Of a stretch of DNA of 16,339 nucleotides, positions 13,547-16,339 are shown piece by piece. How positions within the stretch are numbered: the stretch's first letter is position 1; each line of letters opens with the position of its first letter. A program made the position numbers and the translations under genes. The stretch comes from Domibacillus sp. (lineage in GTDB: Bacteria > Bacillota > Bacilli > Bacillales > Domibacillaceae): contig JAPSKG010000022.1 of the NCBI GenBank assembly GCA_031177795.1, forward strand, positions 1 through 16,339, read 5' to 3'. Below the pieces are notes generated by a model. It was not told where the DNA came from and ran no database searches. It saw nothing but the letters and a program-made list of their open reading frames with translations.

Positions 13547-16333
13547 ATGTCTGAGGAGTACAAATCAAGAACTGAAAAACGGAACCAGCAGAAAAAAAAG
13601 CCGTTCCGCAAACCTGGAAAACAAAAAACCAAAAAAACCCCTGTTTCTAAAAAGAAATCTATTTTAAAGAAAATTGTTTTGGGTCTTTTCATCTTTGCTT
13701 TTTTAGTGCTTGCAGGCGGAGCCGGGTTATTTGCTTATTATGTAAAAGACACTCCGGAAATAGACGAAGCACTTTTAAAAGATCCAATTTCATCGAAAAT
13801 ACATGATAGCGATGGCGAGTTACTTACAAATGTTGGCGCCGCACGGCGTGACTATGTTAAATACGACGATATTCCGATTTTAGTACGCGATGCTTTTATT
13901 GCAACAGAAGACAGCCGCTTTTTTGAACATAAAGGAATTGATCCAGTCCGCCTTGGTGGTGCCGTTTTAAAAAATGTCACAGACGGATTTGGATCACAAG
14001 GTGCAAGTACGATTACGCAGCAGGTTGTCAAACTTTCGTTTTTATCTCCAGATAAAACGCTAAAACGGAAAGCACAGGAAGCATGGCTTGCTTATAAATT
14101 AGAGCAAAAGTACACAAAAGAAGAAATTTTTGAAATGTATGTAAACAAAGTTTATATGTCTGCACGAATAAATGGGATTAAAGCTGCAGCAGATTACTAT
14201 TTTGGCAAGGAATTAGATCAGCTTACACTACCGGAAGCGGCTTATATTGCCGGAATGCCGCAAAGCCCAAATAATTACAACGCGTTCAACCATCCTGAAA
14301 AAGCAGAAAAGCGAAAAGACGTTGTTCTTTCTTTGATGAACCAGCATAATAAAATTTCGGAAGCAGAAATGGAAGAAGCGCAAGCAGAAACGATTAGCGA
14401 TTTTTTAGTTGAAAAGCCTGTCAGCAAAACAGGGGTTGAAAAAGAATATGATGCTTTTGTGGATCTTGTTATTGAAGAAGTGGAGCAAATGGGCTACAAC
14501 GCCTATACAGATGGGCTAACCATCGAAACAACGCTGGATAAAGATGCACAAATGTATATGTACGAATTATTAAACAGTGAAAAATATATAAGCTATCCGA
14601 GCGAACTGTTTCAAGCAGGAATTGCGTTAACAGACACACAATCGGGTGCAATACGCGCTATTGGCGGCGGCCGCAACCAGGAAGTGCAGCGCGGCTTAAA
14701 CTATGCTACTGATATTAAACGCCAGCCTGGTTCTACAATTAAGCCAATTTTAGATTATGGACCGGCTATTGAATATTTAAACTGGTCAACTTATGAGCAA
14801 TTGGAAGACAGCCCTCTTGAATATACAAGCGGAGGCACTGTTGGAAATGCCGGTGGCTCATATGCCGGGATGATGTCCATGCGCGACGCACTCGCACGTT
14901 CTAAAAACACGCCGGCTGTCCGGACACTCCAGGAAGTTGGATTTGAAGATGCTTATAAGTTTGCAGCGGGGCTTGGCATCAATTTAAAAAATGAATTTGA
15001 ATCTTATGCAATTGGCGCAATGGATGGAGAGGAAGGCATTTCTCCGCTTCAGATGGCAGGTGCTTATGCCGCATTTGGCAACGGCGGTATTTATAACAAA
15101 CCGCATACTGTTACAAAAGTTACCCTGGCAGACGGAACGGTCGTTGAAAATGATGTGAAATCTGAACCAGCCATGAGTGATTACACTGCTTATATGATCA
15201 CAGATATGCTAAAAAGTGTCGTTGATTACGGGACAGGCACTGCAGCCAATATCCCTGATCTCCCTATGGCAGGAAAAACTGGTACAACCAACTACACAGA
15301 TGACGAGCTTGAAAAATACAATTTTCCTTCTAGTGCTTCACCTGATGCCTGGTTTGTTGGCTATACAACAAAGTATACAGCAGCCATTTGGACCGGGTAT
15401 GAAAGCCGAACAGAATATTTATCAAAAGAAAGCCAACAAATTGCCAAAGAGCTTTTTAAAGAGTTAATGACAGAAGTATCAAAAGATATTGAAACACCTG
15501 ATTTTGAAAAGCCTGATAGTGTAGTTGAACTTCCAATTGTCAAAGGTTCAAATCCAGCTCAAGTTGCAGGAGAAGGCGCTTCTGACGGCAGTACGACGTA
15601 TGAGTTGTTTATACGCGGCGAACAGCCGAAACGCGCTCCAAAAAAAGTTGAGACTGATGAAGAAAATGAAGACGAAGAAGAACAAGAAGAAACAGTGGCA
15701 GGTGAAATTACTGGCTTAACTGCATCGTCAGATGAAGGAGGCAATATTTCTGTTTCATGGGCTTACAACGGTGATAACAGCCCTTCATTTACTGTTTCAA
15801 GCAGTCTTGGAACCCAGACTATCGGCGGTTTCACTACCGTTTTCAGTGGCGGGCAACCTGGTGAAACCTACACCATTACTGTCACAGCCGTGGTGAATGG
15901 ACAAGAGGCAGCTTCTGCATCAACTTCTGCTACTGTGCCCGGCGGTGAAGCAAATGAGCCTGAACCAGCAGAACCGGAAGTAGAGCCAACACCGGAACCG
16001 GAAGCACCAGAACCGGAAGAAGAACCGGAAACGGAAACGAAACCAAAACCGGCTCCAGCTCCGGCTCCAACACCGGAACCGGAAGCGCCAAACACCAATG
16101 ATACGGAAAGCCAAACACCAAATAACGGCAACACAACTCCCGCCAACGGAAATGGCGGCGGCACAAATAACACAAATGGAAATGGTGCTACAGGCAACGG
16201 AAATACTGGTAACCGAACAACGGGAACCGGCAGCAATAATGGTAAACCAAACAAAGAAAACAACAATAAAGTTCAAGGCAATAGCAACGGCCAGCCAAAA
16301 GCTGTTGAAGAACCTAAATCTGCTGAAGAATAA
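13547..16333 (+). CDS. ponA: PBP1, class A bifunctional penicillin-binding protein with FN3 domain
   Basis: A 928-residue membrane enzyme that polymerises and cross-links peptidoglycan. The cytoplasmic N-terminus (1-42) is Lys-rich and is the expected docking site for GpsB. A membrane span (about 43-66) precedes the GT51 glycosyltransferase (about 80-265, catalytic E121 in EDSRFFEHKG, plus GASTITQQVVK). The transpeptidase domain (about 350-640) has the active Ser396 in STIK, SKN (452-454) and KTG (577-579). An acidic linker (about 700-716), a fibronectin type III domain (about 718-800), a Glu-Pro-rich stretch (about 802-848) and an Asn/Gly/Thr-rich tail (about 849-928) follow. The start ATG at 13547 follows GAGGA by 10 nt; the frame extends upstream into recU without a ribosome binding site. 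The stop lies 6 nt before the window end. Confidence 0.97.
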   Translation: MSEEYKSRTEKRNQQKKKPFRKPGKQKTKKTPVSKKKSILKKIVLGLFIFAFLVLAGGAGLFAYYVKDTPEIDEALLKDPISSKIHDSDGELLTNVGAARRDYVKYDDIPILVRDAFIATEDSRFFEHKGIDPVRLGGAVLKNVTDGFGSQGASTITQQVVKLSFLSPDKTLKRKAQEAWLAYKLEQKYTKEEIFEMYVNKVYMSARINGIKAAADYYFGKELDQLTLPEAAYIAGMPQSPNNYNAFNHPEKAEKRKDVVLSLMNQHNKISEAEMEEAQAETISDFLVEKPVSKTGVEKEYDAFVDLVIEEVEQMGYNAYTDGLTIETTLDKDAQMYMYELLNSEKYISYPSELFQAGIALTDTQSGAIRAIGGGRNQEVQRGLNYATDIKRQPGSTIKPILDYGPAIEYLNWSTYEQLEDSPLEYTSGGTVGNAGGSYAGMMSMRDALARSKNTPAVRTLQEVGFEDAYKFAAGLGINLKNEFESYAIGAMDGEEGISPLQMAGAYAAFGNGGIYNKPHTVTKVTLADGTVVENDVKSEPAMSDYTAYMITDMLKSVVDYGTGTAANIPDLPMAGKTGTTNYTDDELEKYNFPSSASPDAWFVGYTTKYTAAIWTGYESRTEYLSKESQQIAKELFKELMTEVSKDIETPDFEKPDSVVELPIVKGSNPAQVAGEGASDGSTTYELFIRGEQPKRAPKKVETDEENEDEEEQEETVAGEITGLTASSDEGGNISVSWAYNGDNSPSFTVSSSLGTQTIGGFTTVFSGGQPGETYTITVTAVVNGQEAASASTSATVPGGEANEPEPAEPEVEPTPEPEAPEPEEEPETETKPKPAPAPAPTPEPEAPNTNDTESQTPNNGNTTPANGNGGGTNNTNGNGATGNGNTGNRTTGTGSNNGKPNKENNNKVQGNSNGQPKAVEEPKSAEE

Positions 16334-16339
16334 AAAACC

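Noticed and set aside
15868..16276. Long minus-strand frames with repeated Ser/Gly/Val or Arg/Phe patterns
   Set aside because: They are shadows of the repetitive 3' end of ponA and have no ribosome binding sites.
1..16339. CRISPR arrays, tRNA genes, insertion sequences, phage genes
   Set aside because: No spaced direct repeats, cloverleaf genes, transposase motifs or terminal inverted repeats were seen.

Overview
The window looks like chromosomal DNA of a low-G+C, endospore-forming-type Firmicute, most likely Bacillaceae. The evidence is a Bacillus-type set of genes (recU-ponA, yppE, the yprA/yprB pair, gpsB, a type-B RNase P RNA, ypsC), strong AGGAGG-type ribosome binding sites, a SigB-type promoter and many U-tailed terminators. 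All identifications come from reading the sequence and from remembered family features; no search was run.

Left part (1-3660), accessory and signalling. A large membrane sensor histidine kinase on the minus strand is cut by the window edge just after its H-box. Its roughly 300-nt leader holds a clear promoter, a class I cyclic-di-GMP (GEMM-I) aptamer and an intrinsic terminator, the layout of a transcription-control riboswitch. Next comes a broken coding remnant on the plus strand, then two small minus-strand genes: a DUF2188 protein behind a SigB-like promoter and a KTSC-domain protein. An unrecognised 121-residue gene lies on the plus strand.

Middle part (3661-7902), reading leftward. gpsB (cell division and peptidoglycan synthesis) is followed by the promoter and gene of RNase P RNA (rnpB). 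A PAS-GGDEF-EAL cyclic-di-GMP enzyme begins 28 nt after the rnpB terminator, then ypsC (THUMP-type rRNA methyltransferase), ending at a strong bidirectional terminator. A putative 35-residue membrane peptide lies upstream of gpsB.

Right part (7979-16339). The minus strand carries a coiled-coil/STAS protein, a small charged protein, yppE, then the DNA-repair pair yprA-yprB (MrfA helicase and MrfB exonuclease). Divergently, recU and ponA form a plus-strand operon encoding the Holliday-junction resolvase and a class A penicillin-binding protein with a fibronectin type III domain and a low-complexity tail.

Two themes stand out. Cyclic-di-GMP signalling appears twice within 7 kb: an RNA sensor in front of a kinase, and a bifunctional-type enzyme whose transcription probably depends on rnpB read-through. 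Peptidoglycan/division (gpsB, ponA) and DNA repair (recU, yprAB) genes cluster as in Bacillus subtilis, but genes that I recall from that region of B. subtilis (for example ypsA and cotD between gpsB and yprB) are not seen here.
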